A DNA stretch of 64,000 nt from Neopusillimonas maritima (GTDB taxonomy: Bacteria > Pseudomonadota > Gammaproteobacteria > Burkholderiales > Burkholderiaceae_B). Positions within the stretch are counted from its first letter, which is position 1. The number at the start of each line of letters is the position of its first letter. Both the position numbers and the translations under genes were made by a program. The stretch is from NCBI RefSeq assembly GCF_003576595.1, contig NZ_NQOU01000006.1:62001-126000 (forward strand), given 5' to 3'. The notes under the pieces were generated by a model that saw only the letters and a program-made list of their open reading frames with translations, made no database searches and was not told where the DNA came from. Positions 9,639 through 20,842 of the stretch are shown here, one piece after another.

Positions 9639-10802
9639 ATGTCGAAATGGTTATTGCCGGAAAATCTGGCAGATATCCTTCCTGCAGAAGCACGTCGTAT
9701 CGAAGAGTTGCGCCGCGAATTACTTGATTTATACCGTTCCCACGGCTTCGAGTTAGTGGCGCCACCGCTCGTTGAATATCTTGACTCTCTTTTGTCCGGC
9801 TCAGGTTCCGATCTAAACTTGCGCACATGCAAGTTGGTTGATCAGTTATCGGGTCGTACATTAGGGGTTCGTGCCGATATCACCCCTCAGGTTTCCCGCA
9901 TAGATGCGCATTTGCTGAATCGCACCGGCGTGACGCGATTGTGCTACTGCGGTACCGTATTGCATGCGCGTCCGGCAGATCTTCTGTCTGATCGCGAGCT
10001 TTTGCAAATTGGTGCTGAAGTGTTTGGTCATGAGGGTGTCGAGGCCGATATCCAGATCATTCAAATGGCACTTGAAAGCGTGCAACGTGCGGGAGTGCCG
10101 CGTCCGCGACTCGACCTTGGGCATCCTGGTATTTTTCGCGCCATTGTGGCGGCCGACCCCGCCTTGGCTGAAATCGAGGCAGAGTTGTCGGAATGTGTGG
10201 CAGCAAAAGATCAGTCCGGCATTCAAGCGTTATGTGCACAGGCCGGGCAAGTTCGGGGCGACTTGGTTGAGGCGCTGCTCACGTTGCCGGGCCTGTATGG
10301 TGGTGTGTCGGTGCTTGAGCGGGCGTTACGCAGCTTGCCGTCATTGCCCGCTATCCAGAAAGCGGTACACGACATGCAAACGCTTATTCAGGCGTTACCC
10401 GACTATGACTTTAGCGTCGACCTGGCTGATATCGGCACCGGTTATGCGTATCACACCGGGGTGGTATTCGCTGTTTATGCCCAGGGCTGGCACAACGCGG
10501 TGGTGCGTGGTGGCCGCTATGACGGCGTAGGTAAAGCTTTCGGTCGGGCTCGCCCGGCAACGGGTTTTAGTCTGGACTTGCGTAAGCTGTCGTCAGGGTT
10601 AGAGCCGGCTCCTCTGGCGACTGCCATTCAAGCACCGTGGGGAACCGATGCAGCGCTGATACAGGCTATTCGCAAGTTACGCGAAGCAGGTGAGATCGTG
10701 GTTCAGGTCTTGCCGGGGCAATCGCACTCACTCGACGAATTTAATATCGATCGTGAATTGGTGCTGTCCAATGGCCGGTGGCAGGTTGAGTCGGTCGTTT
10801 AG
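9639..10802 (+). CDS. hisZ: ATP phosphoribosyltransferase regulatory subunit HisZ
   Basis: 387-aa paralogue of histidyl-tRNA synthetase that lacks aminoacylation and instead activates the short form of HisG, the first enzyme of histidine synthesis. It has a class II synthetase-like core ([12 protein letters not shown] at the start, [16 protein letters not shown] in the middle, [12 protein letters not shown] near the C-terminus). The C-terminal anticodon-binding domain of true HisS is missing. It sits 99 bp upstream of purA, the usual hisZ-purA order in Burkholderiales. A small AAGCC/GGCTT hairpin followed by TTATTTTA at about 10870-10890 may lower read-through into purA. Confidence 0.93.
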   Translation: MSKWLLPENLADILPAEARRIEELRRELLDLYRSHGFELVAPPLVEYLDSLLSGSGSDLNLRTCKLVDQLSGRTLGVRADITPQVSRIDAHLLNRTGVTRLCYCGTVLHARPADLLSDRELLQIGAEVFGHEGVEADIQIIQMALESVQRAGVPRPRLDLGHPGIFRAIVAADPALAEIEAELSECVAAKDQSGIQALCAQAGQVRGDLVEALLTLPGLYGGVSVLERALRSLPSLPAIQKAVHDMQTLIQALPDYDFSVDLADIGTGYAYHTGVVFAVYAQGWHNAVVRGGRYDGVGKAFGRARPATGFSLDLRKLSSGLEPAPLATAIQAPWGTDAALIQAIRKLREAGEIVVQVLPGQSHSLDEFNIDRELVLSNGRWQVESVV

Positions 10803-10841
10803 TCAGGAATCAGTAAATATAGGGCGCCGGCCCGGGTTTGA

Positions 10842-12197
<1,356 letters not shown>

Positions 12198-12204
12198 TCA
12201 CTTT

Positions 12205-12246
12205 AAACCCGCACAGGTCTTTTCCTGAAGCCTGTGTGGGTTTATT
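12205..12246 (+). terminator. rho-independent terminator after purA
   Basis: A 13-bp stem, AAACCCGCACAGG (12205-12217) with CCTGTGTGGGTTT (12231-12243), contains one G-T pair and leads into TATTATTA. It lies 8 bp after the purA stop and 40 bp before the next gene. Confidence 0.85.
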
Positions 12247-12282
12247 ATTACGGACTCTTTTCGCTACACAGGAACTGTTTTC

Positions 12283-12828
12283 ATGAATTTGCCCCCCAGC
12301 ACCGACCGTGATCTTTGGGTATCGTGGGATGAATACCACGCTTTAATCGACCGTCTTGCTCTAACGATTCATGAGTCGGGTTGGGAGTTTGAGAAAATTA
12401 TCTGCCTGGCGCGCGGCGGTATGCGGGTAGGTGATATTCTTTCGCGCATTTTCGACGTACCCTTGGGCATACTGGCCACGAGCAGCTATCGTGAAGCCGC
12501 CGGCACGCAACAGGGCAAGCTCGACATTGCCCAATTTATTACGATTACCCGCGGCACGCTCGACGGCAAAGTGCTGTTGGTCGACGACATGGTCGATACC
12601 GGTATGACGTTTATTCGCGTAGGCGAGCATTTGCGTGAACAGTTCCCCGACATTACCGAGTTGCGTAGTGCCGTGTTGTGGTGGAAAGGGCATGCCAAAG
12701 CCCACCCTGATTATTATGTCGACAAGCTGCCCACGAACCCCTGGATTCATCAGCCTTTCGAGGATTACGACAGTTTGCGTCCGCATCAATTGGAAGCCTG
12801 GGTGCGAAAAGGGGTTCGCAATTCCTGA
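12283..12828 (+). CDS. phosphoribosyltransferase (purine salvage type)
   Basis: 181-aa type I phosphoribosyltransferase. The PRPP-binding motif is VLLVDDMVDTGMTF, with two acidic residues before DTG. The N-terminal part (EKIICLARGGMRVGDILSR) resembles xanthine/hypoxanthine-type enzymes (COG2236 group), and the neighbouring purA supports purine salvage. The exact base cannot be read from sequence. ATG 12283 follows an ACAGGAAC ribosome site. Its 3' end appears to hold the promoter of the rpsU-dnaG-rpoD operon. Confidence 0.82.
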   Translation: MNLPPSTDRDLWVSWDEYHALIDRLALTIHESGWEFEKIICLARGGMRVGDILSRIFDVPLGILATSSYREAAGTQQGKLDIAQFITITRGTLDGKVLLVDDMVDTGMTFIRVGEHLREQFPDITELRSAVLWWKGHAKAHPDYYVDKLPTNPWIHQPFEDYDSLRPHQLEAWVRKGVRNS

Positions 12829-12842
12829 AAACATGGTAGAAT
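12815..12842 (+). promoter_or_regulatory. candidate promoter for rpsU-dnaG-rpoD
   Basis: TTCGCA (12815-12820) and TAGAAT (12837-12842) are separated by 16 bp. The -35 matches 4 of 6 consensus positions and the -10 matches 5 of 6. The -35 box is inside the last codons of the phosphoribosyltransferase gene and the -10 follows its stop. Transcription would start around 12850, about 30 bp before rpsU. Confidence 0.5.
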
Positions 12843-12881
12843 TTAGGGCTTAATTAACCTGTACCGGATATCGAATACTTT

Positions 12882-13094
12882 ATGCCAACTGTTCGCTTAA
12901 AAGAAAACGAGCCTTTTGAAGCCGCATTGCGTCGCTTCAAACGCACTATTGAAAAAAACGGTTTGTTAACCGAGCTGCGTTCGCGTGAATTTTATGAAAA
13001 GCCAACGGCCGAGCGTAAGCGTAAGCACGCTGCTGCCGTAAAGCGCCACTATAAGCGTTTGCGTAGCCAGCAACTGCCTCCTCGTCTGTATTGA
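12882..13094 (+). CDS. rpsU: 30S ribosomal protein S21
   Basis: 70-aa very basic protein ([20 protein letters not shown] at the start, RRF and [19 protein letters not shown] later), the usual S21 length and composition. S21 sits near the anti-Shine-Dalgarno end of 16S rRNA and helps initiation. It is the first gene of the macromolecular-synthesis operon; its stop overlaps the dnaG TTG start by 4 bp (TTGA). Confidence 0.97.
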   Translation: MPTVRLKENEPFEAALRRFKRTIEKNGLLTELRSREFYEKPTAERKRKHAAAVKRHYKRLRSQQLPPRLY

Positions 13095-15064
13095 TCCCCG
13101 AGTCCTTTGTACAGGAACTACTCGCCCGGGTTGATGTAGCCGACGTCGTCGGGCGGTACGTGCAATTGAAGAAAGGTGGGGCCAACTTGCTTGGCCTCTG
13201 TCCTTTCCACAACGAAAAATCCCCTTCTTTTACCGTCAGTCCCACCAAGCAGTTCTACCACTGTTTTGGTTGCGGCGCGCATGGATCGGCAATCACATTT
13301 TTAATGGAACATACCGGGGCCAGTTTCCCGGAAGCGGTCCGTTCGTTGGCAGCCGGCGTAGGGATGACGGTACCGGAAGCGCCACGTTCGCCTCAGTCGC
13401 GTGAAGCATCCAGACGCCGCAAGGAAGAGGTATCTCGCCATCAGCTGGCGCTGGAATCCGCGCAGCGGTTTTATCTGCAGTCGTTAAAAGCCTCACAGGC
13501 GGCAATCCGATATCTGAAAGATCGCGGCTTGTCGGGGGAGGTTGCTGCACGCTTTGGTTTGGGATGGTCCGGTCATGATCGCCGGGGGTTGGCGACAGTT
13601 TTCAATAATTATGAAGACCCTTTGTTGGTCGAAGCCGGTTTGGTGGTAGAGGCGGATGACGGTCGTCGTTATGATCGTTTTCGCGAACGGGTGATGTTTC
13701 CCATTCGTAATGCCCGAGGTCACTTGATTGGTTTTGGCGGACGCGTCATTGGCAAGGGCGAGCCCAAATACCTTAACTCACCTGAAACGCCTATTTTCTC
13801 AAAGGGCCAGGAACTCTACGGGTTGTGGGAAGGGCGCGACGCAATTCGGCGCGAAGGTCATGTGCTGGTGGTGGAAGGCTACATGGATGTGGTGGGGTTG
13901 GCGCAACAGGGCGTTGAAAATGCCGTGGCGACACTCGGTACTGCGACAACCGAACAACATATCCAAAAGTTGCTGCGCGTGGCTGACAAGATTGTCTTCA
14001 GTTTTGATGGGGATGGCGCCGGACGCAAAGCGGCCTGGCGCGCTTTGCAAACTTGTTTGCCCTTACTGCGCGATGATGTTTCCCTGCGGTTTTTATTTCT
14101 GCCCAGTAACCATGATCCGGACTCTTTCGTGCGCGAGCATGGCGCTCAAGCGTTTCGCGACACGGTGGCCGGCGCGCCCGCATTATCGCGCTTCATGTTG
14201 GACGAATTGGCTCAACGGCATAACCTGAACGAAGCAGAAGGGCGGGCTGCATGTGTACACGAAGCGCGCCCTCTATTGCTGCAGCTGCCACGTGAAACAA
14301 CGTTGCGTGTGCAAATTGAGCGCGAGTTTGCACAGCAAGTGAAGCTGACTCCGGAAGAGCTGGCGGCACATCTGGAGGCAAGTGAGCACGCAGCGAGGGA
14401 GGCTGAGCAGTGGCGGAATGCGGCGCGTGTGCCGGAACGGCATAACAAGCCATCGCAAGCACATTATGCCGACGATACGCATTTTGAACCTGTATTTGAT
14501 CATTTCCCTACGGAGCCGCCCGGTTTTATGGATGACATGGATGTCGGCGCAAACACGCCGGGAGTCTCTGCGTCGGGTTTGTCGGCTTCTGCCTCGCGTG
14601 TGTCGGGTCGGGCGAAAGCCGGTGGCTCGCCAAGAAGCCGTACACGTGCTGTTACGCCATTGGCCAAGCGGCTGTTGCGGTTGCTGTTGGCGCATCCAGA
14701 GCTGGTGCATGCCTTGGGAGATCAACAGCTTGAAACTTTGGCGCGTGGCCCCCATCTAAATATGGTAAGAGCGCTAATTGAATTAATTGGAAGTAGCGGG
14801 GCGCGCCATGTTGGTGCAGTCTTGCAGGCGGCCGATCCGGAATCCGATCTGGCAGAAGTGTTGCGCTCGATTTCAACCGATGTTTTGACACAAACCGACT
14901 TACCCGAACCCATGGCTGAATGGAACGATGCAATGCATAAAGTTGAGGTCGATGTAATTCGTGCGGAACAATCGGAACTGATCGCGGCGGGTTTGCCCGA
15001 TGCCGTTTCGCGTGAACGTTATCAACTCCTGACCCGACGGTTGGCGAAATTGTCGGGATCCTGA
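13091..15064 (+). CDS. dnaG: DNA primase
   Basis: 657-aa primase that lays RNA primers for replication. The N-terminal CHC2 zinc finger is complete (CPFH at about 38-41, CFGC at about 59-62). The TOPRIM region follows ([15 protein letters not shown], then [13 protein letters not shown]), and then a C-terminal helicase-binding region after a low-complexity Ser/Ala/Arg linker at about 490-520. It starts with TTG 13091 overlapping the rpsU stop, with no ribosome site of its own, so initiation is probably by coupling. No recognisable promoter for dnaG alone was seen. Confidence 0.96.
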   Translation: MIPESFVQELLARVDVADVVGRYVQLKKGGANLLGLCPFHNEKSPSFTVSPTKQFYHCFGCGAHGSAITFLMEHTGASFPEAVRSLAAGVGMTVPEAPRSPQSREASRRRKEEVSRHQLALESAQRFYLQSLKASQAAIRYLKDRGLSGEVAARFGLGWSGHDRRGLATVFNNYEDPLLVEAGLVVEADDGRRYDRFRERVMFPIRNARGHLIGFGGRVIGKGEPKYLNSPETPIFSKGQELYGLWEGRDAIRREGHVLVVEGYMDVVGLAQQGVENAVATLGTATTEQHIQKLLRVADKIVFSFDGDGAGRKAAWRALQTCLPLLRDDVSLRFLFLPSNHDPDSFVREHGAQAFRDTVAGAPALSRFMLDELAQRHNLNEAEGRAACVHEARPLLLQLPRETTLRVQIEREFAQQVKLTPEELAAHLEASEHAAREAEQWRNAARVPERHNKPSQAHYADDTHFEPVFDHFPTEPPGFMDDMDVGANTPGVSASGLSASASRVSGRAKAGGSPRSRTRAVTPLAKRLLRLLLAHPELVHALGDQQLETLARGPHLNMVRALIELIGSSGARHVGAVLQAADPESDLAEVLRSISTDVLTQTDLPEPMAEWNDAMHKVEVDVIRAEQSELIAAGLPDAVSRERYQLLTRRLAKLSGS

Positions 15065-15355
15065 TCCGGCCGCAATATTTCACGCGTTTTAACTGTTTGA
15101 ATTTGAATAACTATTGTAAAATAAAGGGTTTTACACGTTACTAGTTTCCCACGCGTTTTTAGCGCGTTCTTCACAACATGGCCTTTTGTGCAACCTGTAA
15201 CCCGAATGTGGTCAGGCATTAATTATTAATGGGCGTGTTTATTGAGGAAAGCAACAAAAACAACGGGCAACCAGGTGTAGAAAACCCTGTTTTTGAGCAT
15301 CACGCATTGGCCAATAAGCGGTCCAATGACGGTTGGTGCGTCTTCGGAAGCGAAT
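15065..15355 (+). promoter_or_regulatory. rpoD leader with a perfect palindrome (291 bp, no gene)
   Basis: No coding region was found here. The leader is AT-rich around 15100-15125, with TTGAAT and TAAAAT boxes at poor (14-bp) spacing, so promoter evidence is weak. A perfect 7+1+7 palindrome CATTAATTATTAATG lies at 15217-15231 and could be an operator or fold in the RNA. An in-frame TTG (15293) and ATG (15326) precede the chosen rpoD start. Confidence 0.4.
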
Positions 15356-17692
15356 ATGACCAAAGCGACTGACAAAACCTTGCACGATGTTGAGTTAACG
15401 TCGGCAACCCGCAAGCCCAAAACCATGGCCGCCACAAAAAGCGAAAGCAAGGCCACGGTAAAAGCAGGAACAGAAAAGAAGCCCGCGCGCAAAACTGCCG
15501 CGCGTGGCTCCAAGGCGGCGGCCAACCCCGAAGCCGAGGCAGTCGACGTAAAGAAGGCAACCAAGGCTGCTGCGCCGGCCGCCAAAACGCAGGCAGCTGC
15601 AGCTGCTGCAGTCGATAAGCCGGCCCGCAAGACGGCAGGCCGTAAAGCCAAAACCGAAACCGATGGCGCTGAGCCGAAGAAACGTAAAGCCCGCGCCGCG
15701 CCTACCGGGCGTCGCCCTGGTCGTCCGGCCAAGGCGGCCAACAACGATGGTGCTTTCGACGATAACGACATGGATGTCGAAGCCGAGGTTATCCCTGACC
15801 TTAAGCCGGTTTCCAAACGTGGAGGCAAACGTGCCAAAGGCGAGAAAGATACGCCGGCCCGTAACCTGACGCCGGAAGAACAAGAAGCGCGTCGCAATCG
15901 TTTGAAGATTCTGATTAAGTTGGGTAAGGAGCGCGGTTACTTAACCTACGGCGAAATTAACGACCACTTGCCTGACGACTTGGTCGATGCCGAAGCAATT
16001 GACGGCATCATCAGCACTTTCAGCGACATGGGCATTTCGGTATACGATCAGGCGCCCGATGCAGAATCGTTGCTGTTGAATGACAACGCACCCGTTGCCT
16101 CCAGCGATGACGACGTAGAGGACGAGGCGGAAGCGGCCCTTACGACGGTCGATTCCGATTTTGGCCGTACCACCGACCCGGTTCGTATGTATATGCGCGA
16201 AATGGGCACGGTTGAGCTGCTCACACGCGAAGGCGAAATTGAAATTGCCAAACGTATCGAAGACGGCTTGAAGCACATGGTGATGGCAATTGCCGCTTGC
16301 CCCACCACTGTGAATGAAATTCTGGAGCATGTTCAGCGTGTACGCGACGGTCAGGCGCAAATCGATGAAATCGTCGATGGCCTGATTGACGAAGACGGTG
16401 AAGAGTATGCCGGTTCCGGCGTATCCGCCGACGAAGATGACGACGGGCCGGCCGGCGGCATGAGCAGCAAGCAATTGGAGTTGTTGCGCACTAAATCATT
16501 GAAGAAGTTCGATGCAGTCAGCCAGTGGTTCGAGAAGATGCGTAAGGCCTTCGAGAACGAAGGTTATGGCTCTTCAGCTTATAAAGAGGCTCAGGAAGCC
16601 ATCGTTAATGAGCTCATGGGCATTCGCTTTACGGCCAAAATGGTGGAAAAACTGGCTGATCGACTGCGCACCCAGGTAGCTGAGGTTCGTAAGCTGGAAC
16701 GTGAGATTTTGCACATCTGTGTCGATCGCGCCGGCATGTCGCGTACTTATTTCATTAAGGCTTTTCCTGGCAATGAAACCAATTTGAACTGGGTTCTGGA
16801 AGAAGTGGCTGCCGGCCACGGCTATTCGGAAACACTCGAGCGCCACGTGCCTGCTGTTCATGAAACACAGCAAAAGCTTATCGACCTTCAGGTTAGCGTG
16901 GTATTACCGCTGAAAGATCTGAAAGACGTTAACAAGCGTATGGCTACGGGCGAAGCCAAGGCGCGCAAAGCCAAGCGTGAAATGACCGAAGCAAACTTGA
17001 GGTTGGTTATTTCTATTGCCAAGAAATATACGAATCGCGGGCTGCAGTTCCTGGATCTCATTCAGGAAGGCAATATTGGCTTGATGAAAGCGGTCGACAA
17101 GTTTGAATACCGTCGCGGTTATAAGTTCTCGACTTACGCTACATGGTGGATACGTCAGGCCATTACACGTTCCATTGCCGACCAGGCACGCACTATCCGT
17201 ATTCCGGTACACATGATTGAAACGATCAATAAAATGAACCGGATCAATCGCCAGATTCTGCAGGAAACCGGTGCTGAGCCCGATCCGGCTACCCTGGCGC
17301 AAAAAATGGATATGCCGGAAGACAAGGTTCGCAAGATACTGAAAATTGCCAAAGAGCCCATTTCCATGGAAACGCCTATCGGTGACGATGACGATTCCCA
17401 TCTGGGCGACTTCATTGAGGATTTGGCGAACTTGTCGCCTTCCGATTCGGCTTTGCACGGCTCGATGCGTGATGTTGTCAAAGAGGTGCTTGATTCCTTA
17501 ACACCACGTGAAGCCAAGGTGTTGCGCATGCGTTTCGGTGTTGAAATGAGCACTGACCAAACGCTTGAGGAAGTCGGTAAGCAGTTCGATGTGACGCGTG
17601 AGCGTATTCGCCAAATAGAGGCGAAAGCGTTGCGCAAGTTACGTCACCCCAGCAGGGCCGATAAGCTTCGCAGCTTCCTGGAAGGGCAGTAA
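15356..17692 (+). CDS. rpoD: RNA polymerase primary sigma factor RpoD (sigma-70)
   Basis: 778-aa housekeeping sigma factor. Region 1.1 begins near residue 178 ([27 protein letters not shown]). Region 1.2 ([12 protein letters not shown]), a non-conserved region, regions 2-3 ([36 protein letters not shown]) and region 4 ([20 protein letters not shown]) follow. Unusually, about 170 residues rich in Lys and Ala precede region 1.1, including an AT-hook-like GRRPGRPAK at about 118-126. ATG 15356 is preferred for its GGAAG ribosome site; TTG 15293 and ATG 15326 are in-frame alternatives. A terminator follows. Confidence 0.96.
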   Translation: MTKATDKTLHDVELTSATRKPKTMAATKSESKATVKAGTEKKPARKTAARGSKAAANPEAEAVDVKKATKAAAPAAKTQAAAAAAVDKPARKTAGRKAKTETDGAEPKKRKARAAPTGRRPGRPAKAANNDGAFDDNDMDVEAEVIPDLKPVSKRGGKRAKGEKDTPARNLTPEEQEARRNRLKILIKLGKERGYLTYGEINDHLPDDLVDAEAIDGIISTFSDMGISVYDQAPDAESLLLNDNAPVASSDDDVEDEAEAALTTVDSDFGRTTDPVRMYMREMGTVELLTREGEIEIAKRIEDGLKHMVMAIAACPTTVNEILEHVQRVRDGQAQIDEIVDGLIDEDGEEYAGSGVSADEDDDGPAGGMSSKQLELLRTKSLKKFDAVSQWFEKMRKAFENEGYGSSAYKEAQEAIVNELMGIRFTAKMVEKLADRLRTQVAEVRKLEREILHICVDRAGMSRTYFIKAFPGNETNLNWVLEEVAAGHGYSETLERHVPAVHETQQKLIDLQVSVVLPLKDLKDVNKRMATGEAKARKAKREMTEANLRLVISIAKKYTNRGLQFLDLIQEGNIGLMKAVDKFEYRRGYKFSTYATWWIRQAITRSIADQARTIRIPVHMIETINKMNRINRQILQETGAEPDPATLAQKMDMPEDKVRKILKIAKEPISMETPIGDDDDSHLGDFIEDLANLSPSDSALHGSMRDVVKEVLDSLTPREAKVLRMRFGVEMSTDQTLEEVGKQFDVTRERIRQIEAKALRKLRHPSRADKLRSFLEGQ

Positions 17693-17725
17693 GTTCAGGG
17701 GCTTGATTGGGTAGCAAAGTGATTA

Positions 17726-17757
17726 TGGCGGTGTGCTCAACGCACACCGCCATTTTT
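17726..17757 (+). terminator. rho-independent terminator after rpoD
   Basis: An 11-bp perfect stem, TGGCGGTGTGC (17726-17736) with GCACACCGCCA (17742-17752), has a 5-base loop and a TTTTT tail. On the opposite strand there is no T-run, so it serves rpoD and not the convergent MFS gene. Confidence 0.9.
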
Positions 17758-17768
17758 ATTGCAGCATA

Positions 17769-19298
17769 TTAGTAATGATGCGATTCAACTTCGGGCTTTT
17801 TCTCGCTTAGGCGCCGGTCTGGCGCACTTAGGCAGGCCGCAATTCCAATCAGGGCGATGCCCGCGCTAAGTAAAAATACATGACGAAACGCCAGGGTCCC
17901 CGCATCCACCAAAGCTTGCCTTTCTTCAGGGGCGGCCGTTTGCAGGGCGCCTTCTACCATTTCGCCGATCACATCGGTGGCGGAAATAGACAGCGATAGC
18001 CCTGCCGGCGTGTACTGTTGAAGTAAAGCGAATAATACGGCGGTAAGAACGGCAATGCCGATAGCCGCACCCAACGAACGAGAAAAACCAATGACGCCGG
18101 TTGCAACACCCAAGTGTCGATGTTCCACCGCATTCTGTGCAGCAACAGCGGACGTGGGCAGTAGCAAGCCAATGGCAAAGCCACCCAGCGAGGTGCAAAG
18201 GATAATAAGTAACGTACTGTCGGCCGGGGTGTACGCTGTTGCAGCCATGGCGATCGGAAGAATGACCGTGCCCGCGAGTTGTAGACGCCGGTAGTGTCCC
18301 AGCTTCGTCATGAGTGAGCCCGCGATCCAGGCGCCAACGGGAATTGAAAGCGATAAAGGCAACAATTGTACTGCCGCCTCATCCGCACCCGCGTGGGTTA
18401 GCATTTGTAGACGCAATGGAATCAGAATTGTCATGCAAATCATTTGAATGAACGCGATAAAGAGCATGAGGCTGGACGCTGCCACAGCACGATTTCGCAA
18501 AAGCATCAGTGGAATAACCGGGTCGGGCGCTCTTTTTTCCTGCCATATGAACGAGGCCAGAACAGCGACTGAAACGCCGTATAAAAGCAGATTCAGGTTT
18601 TCGGTGAGTGCAGTGCCATGACCCACCCGGCTGATGGCAATGAGCAGGATGGTTAACCCGATAGTAAGCAGCAAGGCGCCCAGATAATCGATACTGCGGC
18701 GCAGTTTTGGAATGGGGAGTTTGTCCAGAGCGCGGCGCGCAGTGAGGTAGGCCAGGACGCACAACGGAACATTGATCCAGAAAATCCAGCGCCAGGATAT
18801 GTATTCAGTTAGCAATCCGCCTACGACCGGTCCGGTGACGCTGGCAATTGCAAAGGCGGTGCTAATGTATCCTTGATACCGGCCACGATCACGCGGGGAA
18901 ATAATATCGCCCACAATTGTCTGTGACACAGCCAGTAAGCCGGCGCCCCCCACGCCCTGAATGACGCGGGCCAGAATCATGACCGGCATCGTGGTTGCCA
19001 TGGCGCATAGAACGGACGACAGCAGGAAAATGACAATGGCGCTGAACAACATAAGACGGCGCCCGTATATGTCACCCAATTTTCCATAAATGGGGGTGGC
19101 AACCGTCATGGCAATCAAATAGCCTGAAATGACCCATGCCAAATACTCTACGCCGCTTAAATCGGCCGACATCAGAGGTAAGGCCACGGCCACAATCGTT
19201 TGCTCAAGACCGCCCAGAAAAATGGCGACCAGCAAGCCGAGTACAACGCGTTTGGCTTCACGGTGAGTGAAAGTAATGGTGCTTGATGAATCGGACAT
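17769..19298 (-). CDS. MFS multidrug exporter, DHA2 (EmrB/QacA) family
   Basis: 509-aa integral membrane protein with about 14 hydrophobic segments. The MFS signature after TM2 is GKLGDIYGRRLMLF, and motif C lies in TM5 (ASVTGPVVGGLLTEY). These are typical of proton-coupled drug/H+ antiporters of the 14-TM DHA2 group. There is no membrane-fusion (EmrA-like) partner next to it, so it probably works alone in the inner membrane. It is transcribed divergently from the ABC transporter binding protein, converging on rpoD. The substrate cannot be inferred. Confidence 0.85.
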   Translation of the reverse strand: MSDSSSTITFTHREAKRVVLGLLVAIFLGGLEQTIVAVALPLMSADLSGVEYLAWVISGYLIAMTVATPIYGKLGDIYGRRLMLFSAIVIFLLSSVLCAMATTMPVMILARVIQGVGGAGLLAVSQTIVGDIISPRDRGRYQGYISTAFAIASVTGPVVGGLLTEYISWRWIFWINVPLCVLAYLTARRALDKLPIPKLRRSIDYLGALLLTIGLTILLIAISRVGHGTALTENLNLLLYGVSVAVLASFIWQEKRAPDPVIPLMLLRNRAVAASSLMLFIAFIQMICMTILIPLRLQMLTHAGADEAAVQLLPLSLSIPVGAWIAGSLMTKLGHYRRLQLAGTVILPIAMAATAYTPADSTLLIILCTSLGGFAIGLLLPTSAVAAQNAVEHRHLGVATGVIGFSRSLGAAIGIAVLTAVLFALLQQYTPAGLSLSISATDVIGEMVEGALQTAAPEERQALVDAGTLAFRHVFLLSAGIALIGIAACLSAPDRRLSEKKPEVESHHY

Positions 19299-19527
19299 AT
19301 AGAGTAAAGGGTAAGCTTGCGACGTTTGAATCGAAGCAAAATGGTAGACAGAAAAGCGCTATTCTAAGCTATGTTGATACATCAATAAGGGTTTTTCCGC
19401 GTAGCCCCTCGGGAACCTCTTCGCTATCATAACAACACGTTTTATAAATAAATTATCGTTTCATATTTAAAACATATATCGATTTTTTTTCTGTTTTGTT
19501 TTAATTTGGATCCGCCAGGAGGTAGCT
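19299..19527. promoter_or_regulatory. divergent promoter region, MFS exporter / ABC binding protein
   Basis: This 229-bp gap holds the 5' ends of both genes. A short palindrome TTGAT-AC-ATCAA (19374-19385) lies about 75 bp from the exporter start and is a possible repressor operator (inference). The half towards the binding-protein gene is very AT-rich with a T8 tract, ending in the strong ribosome site AGGAGGTAGCT before ATG 19528. No convincing -35/-10 pair was found. Confidence 0.3.
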
Positions 19528-20751
19528 ATGAATACACGTTTCTCTCGCCGGTCACTTATCAAGTCGGCCGGGGCCGCTGCGGTAATGAGCGCACTGCCCA
19601 TGCGTTTTAGCTGGGCGAACAATCATCCCACCAAAGTTGGCGTCATTCTGCCCACCAGCGGTGTTTTGGCTTTTCCGGGGCAGGCATCCCGGCGCGGGGT
19701 TGAGTTTGCCGGCATGATCAACAAAGAGCGCAACGGCCCGGCCATGGAGCTGATTTACGCAGATACCGAATCGAAGGCCGAAAACGGTCGTGTGGCTGCC
19801 GAAAAGTTGATTCGTGAAGGGTGCTCGGTTTTGATTGGCTGCTGGGATACCGGGGCGACCATTTCCGCCGCTCAGGCATGCGAGGCAGCCAAGGTACCGT
19901 TGGTCATCAATATCGCTTCGGCGCCTCAAATTACTGAGCAAGGTTTTACCCAGATTTTCCGTAATTTCACGCCGGCCACGCAATTGGTTTCCAATGCCGT
20001 GCAGCGTATTCGGGAACTGGCCGCCAAAACCGACGACCCTCCTAAAACTGCGACGGTGCTGTATGTGAATGACACATTCGGGCAGTCGGCACTGAAAGCG
20101 ATGCAGGCTGAATGGGCGAAACAGAATCTGCCGATCGAAATTCTGGATACGATCGGCTACGACGTTCGTGCAAAGGATTTGTCTGTTGAAGTGGCAAAAG
20201 CCAAGGCGACCGGCGCTGAGTTGTTATTGCCGATTACCCGTGTGAACGATGCCATTATGATTGTTCGCGAAATGGTAAAGCAAGGCTACAACCCCAAAGC
20301 CATTATCGGCCCGGGAAGCCCTGGGCCCTACGAAAAAGCGTTTACTGATGCGTTGGGTAAGTACGGCGACGATTACATGGTGTGTGTGCCATGGTTGAAT
20401 GTGAAGAATCCTCGCGCGGTGGAGTTGGCCAAACGCTTTGAGGCTATGGATAGCAAAAACCGTTTTGAATTGAATGTAGGCTTTTCCTACGAGGCGGTCG
20501 ATATTGTGGCTGACGCCTTGCGCCGGGCAAAGTCGAATGACGCAGCCGCCATTCATGCGGCACTTAAAACCACTGATATCAAAGACCACGTTATGTGGGG
20601 CGGTCCGATCCAGTTTAACGAGAAAGGCCAAAACCCCAACATTGGTGTAGCCTTGCTGCAAAATCAGAATAGCGAGCCGACGGTAGTTGGTCCGGCCGAA
20701 GCCGCAGTGGCTGAAGTGGTCTATCCGATGCGGCCGTTCAACGAACGCTGA
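19528..20751 (+). CDS. branched-chain amino acid-type ABC transporter substrate-binding protein
   Basis: 407-aa periplasmic binding protein of the Leu/Ile/Val (type I fold) family. The N-terminus has a twin-arginine motif SRRSLIK followed by an Ala-rich hydrophobic stretch ending in SWA, so export is probably by Tat. The mature part starts TKVGVILPTSGVLAFPGQ, typical of LivJ/LivK-like receptors. It heads the cluster with livH, livM, livG and livF. A GC hairpin after its stop would let the binding protein be made in excess over the membrane parts. The true ligand may be an amino acid, amide or aromatic acid. Confidence 0.88.
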   Translation: MNTRFSRRSLIKSAGAAAVMSALPMRFSWANNHPTKVGVILPTSGVLAFPGQASRRGVEFAGMINKERNGPAMELIYADTESKAENGRVAAEKLIREGCSVLIGCWDTGATISAAQACEAAKVPLVINIASAPQITEQGFTQIFRNFTPATQLVSNAVQRIRELAAKTDDPPKTATVLYVNDTFGQSALKAMQAEWAKQNLPIEILDTIGYDVRAKDLSVEVAKAKATGAELLLPITRVNDAIMIVREMVKQGYNPKAIIGPGSPGPYEKAFTDALGKYGDDYMVCVPWLNVKNPRAVELAKRFEAMDSKNRFELNVGFSYEAVDIVADALRRAKSNDAAAIHAALKTTDIKDHVMWGGPIQFNEKGQNPNIGVALLQNQNSEPTVVGPAEAAVAEVVYPMRPFNER

Positions 20752-20781
20752 TTTCGCGTTCAAATGATGGTGCTTTGGATG

Positions 20782-20812
20782 GAGCCCCTTCCGGTGAAGG
20801 GGCTCTGTTCAG
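20782..20812 (+). terminator. intercistronic hairpin after the binding-protein gene
   Basis: GAGCCCCTT (20782-20790) pairs perfectly with AAGGGGCTC (20797-20805) around a 6-base loop, followed by TGTTCAGTTTGTTTG. The tail is only moderately T-rich. It probably acts as a partial terminator or mRNA stabiliser between the binding protein and the permeases. Confidence 0.6.
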
Positions 20813-20842
20813 TTTGTTTGTTCCAAGCCTGAAAGGTTTTCC

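Noticed and set aside
15226-15897. Long minus-strand ORF (223 aa) opposite the rpoD N-terminus, and a second of 162 aa
   Set aside because: Both are complementary shadows of the Lys/Ala-rich rpoD coding region; composition is low-complexity and there is no family motif.
19299-19527. tRNA or small RNA gene in the exporter/binding-protein gap
   Set aside because: No cloverleaf, CCA end or terminator was found; only an AT-rich leader.
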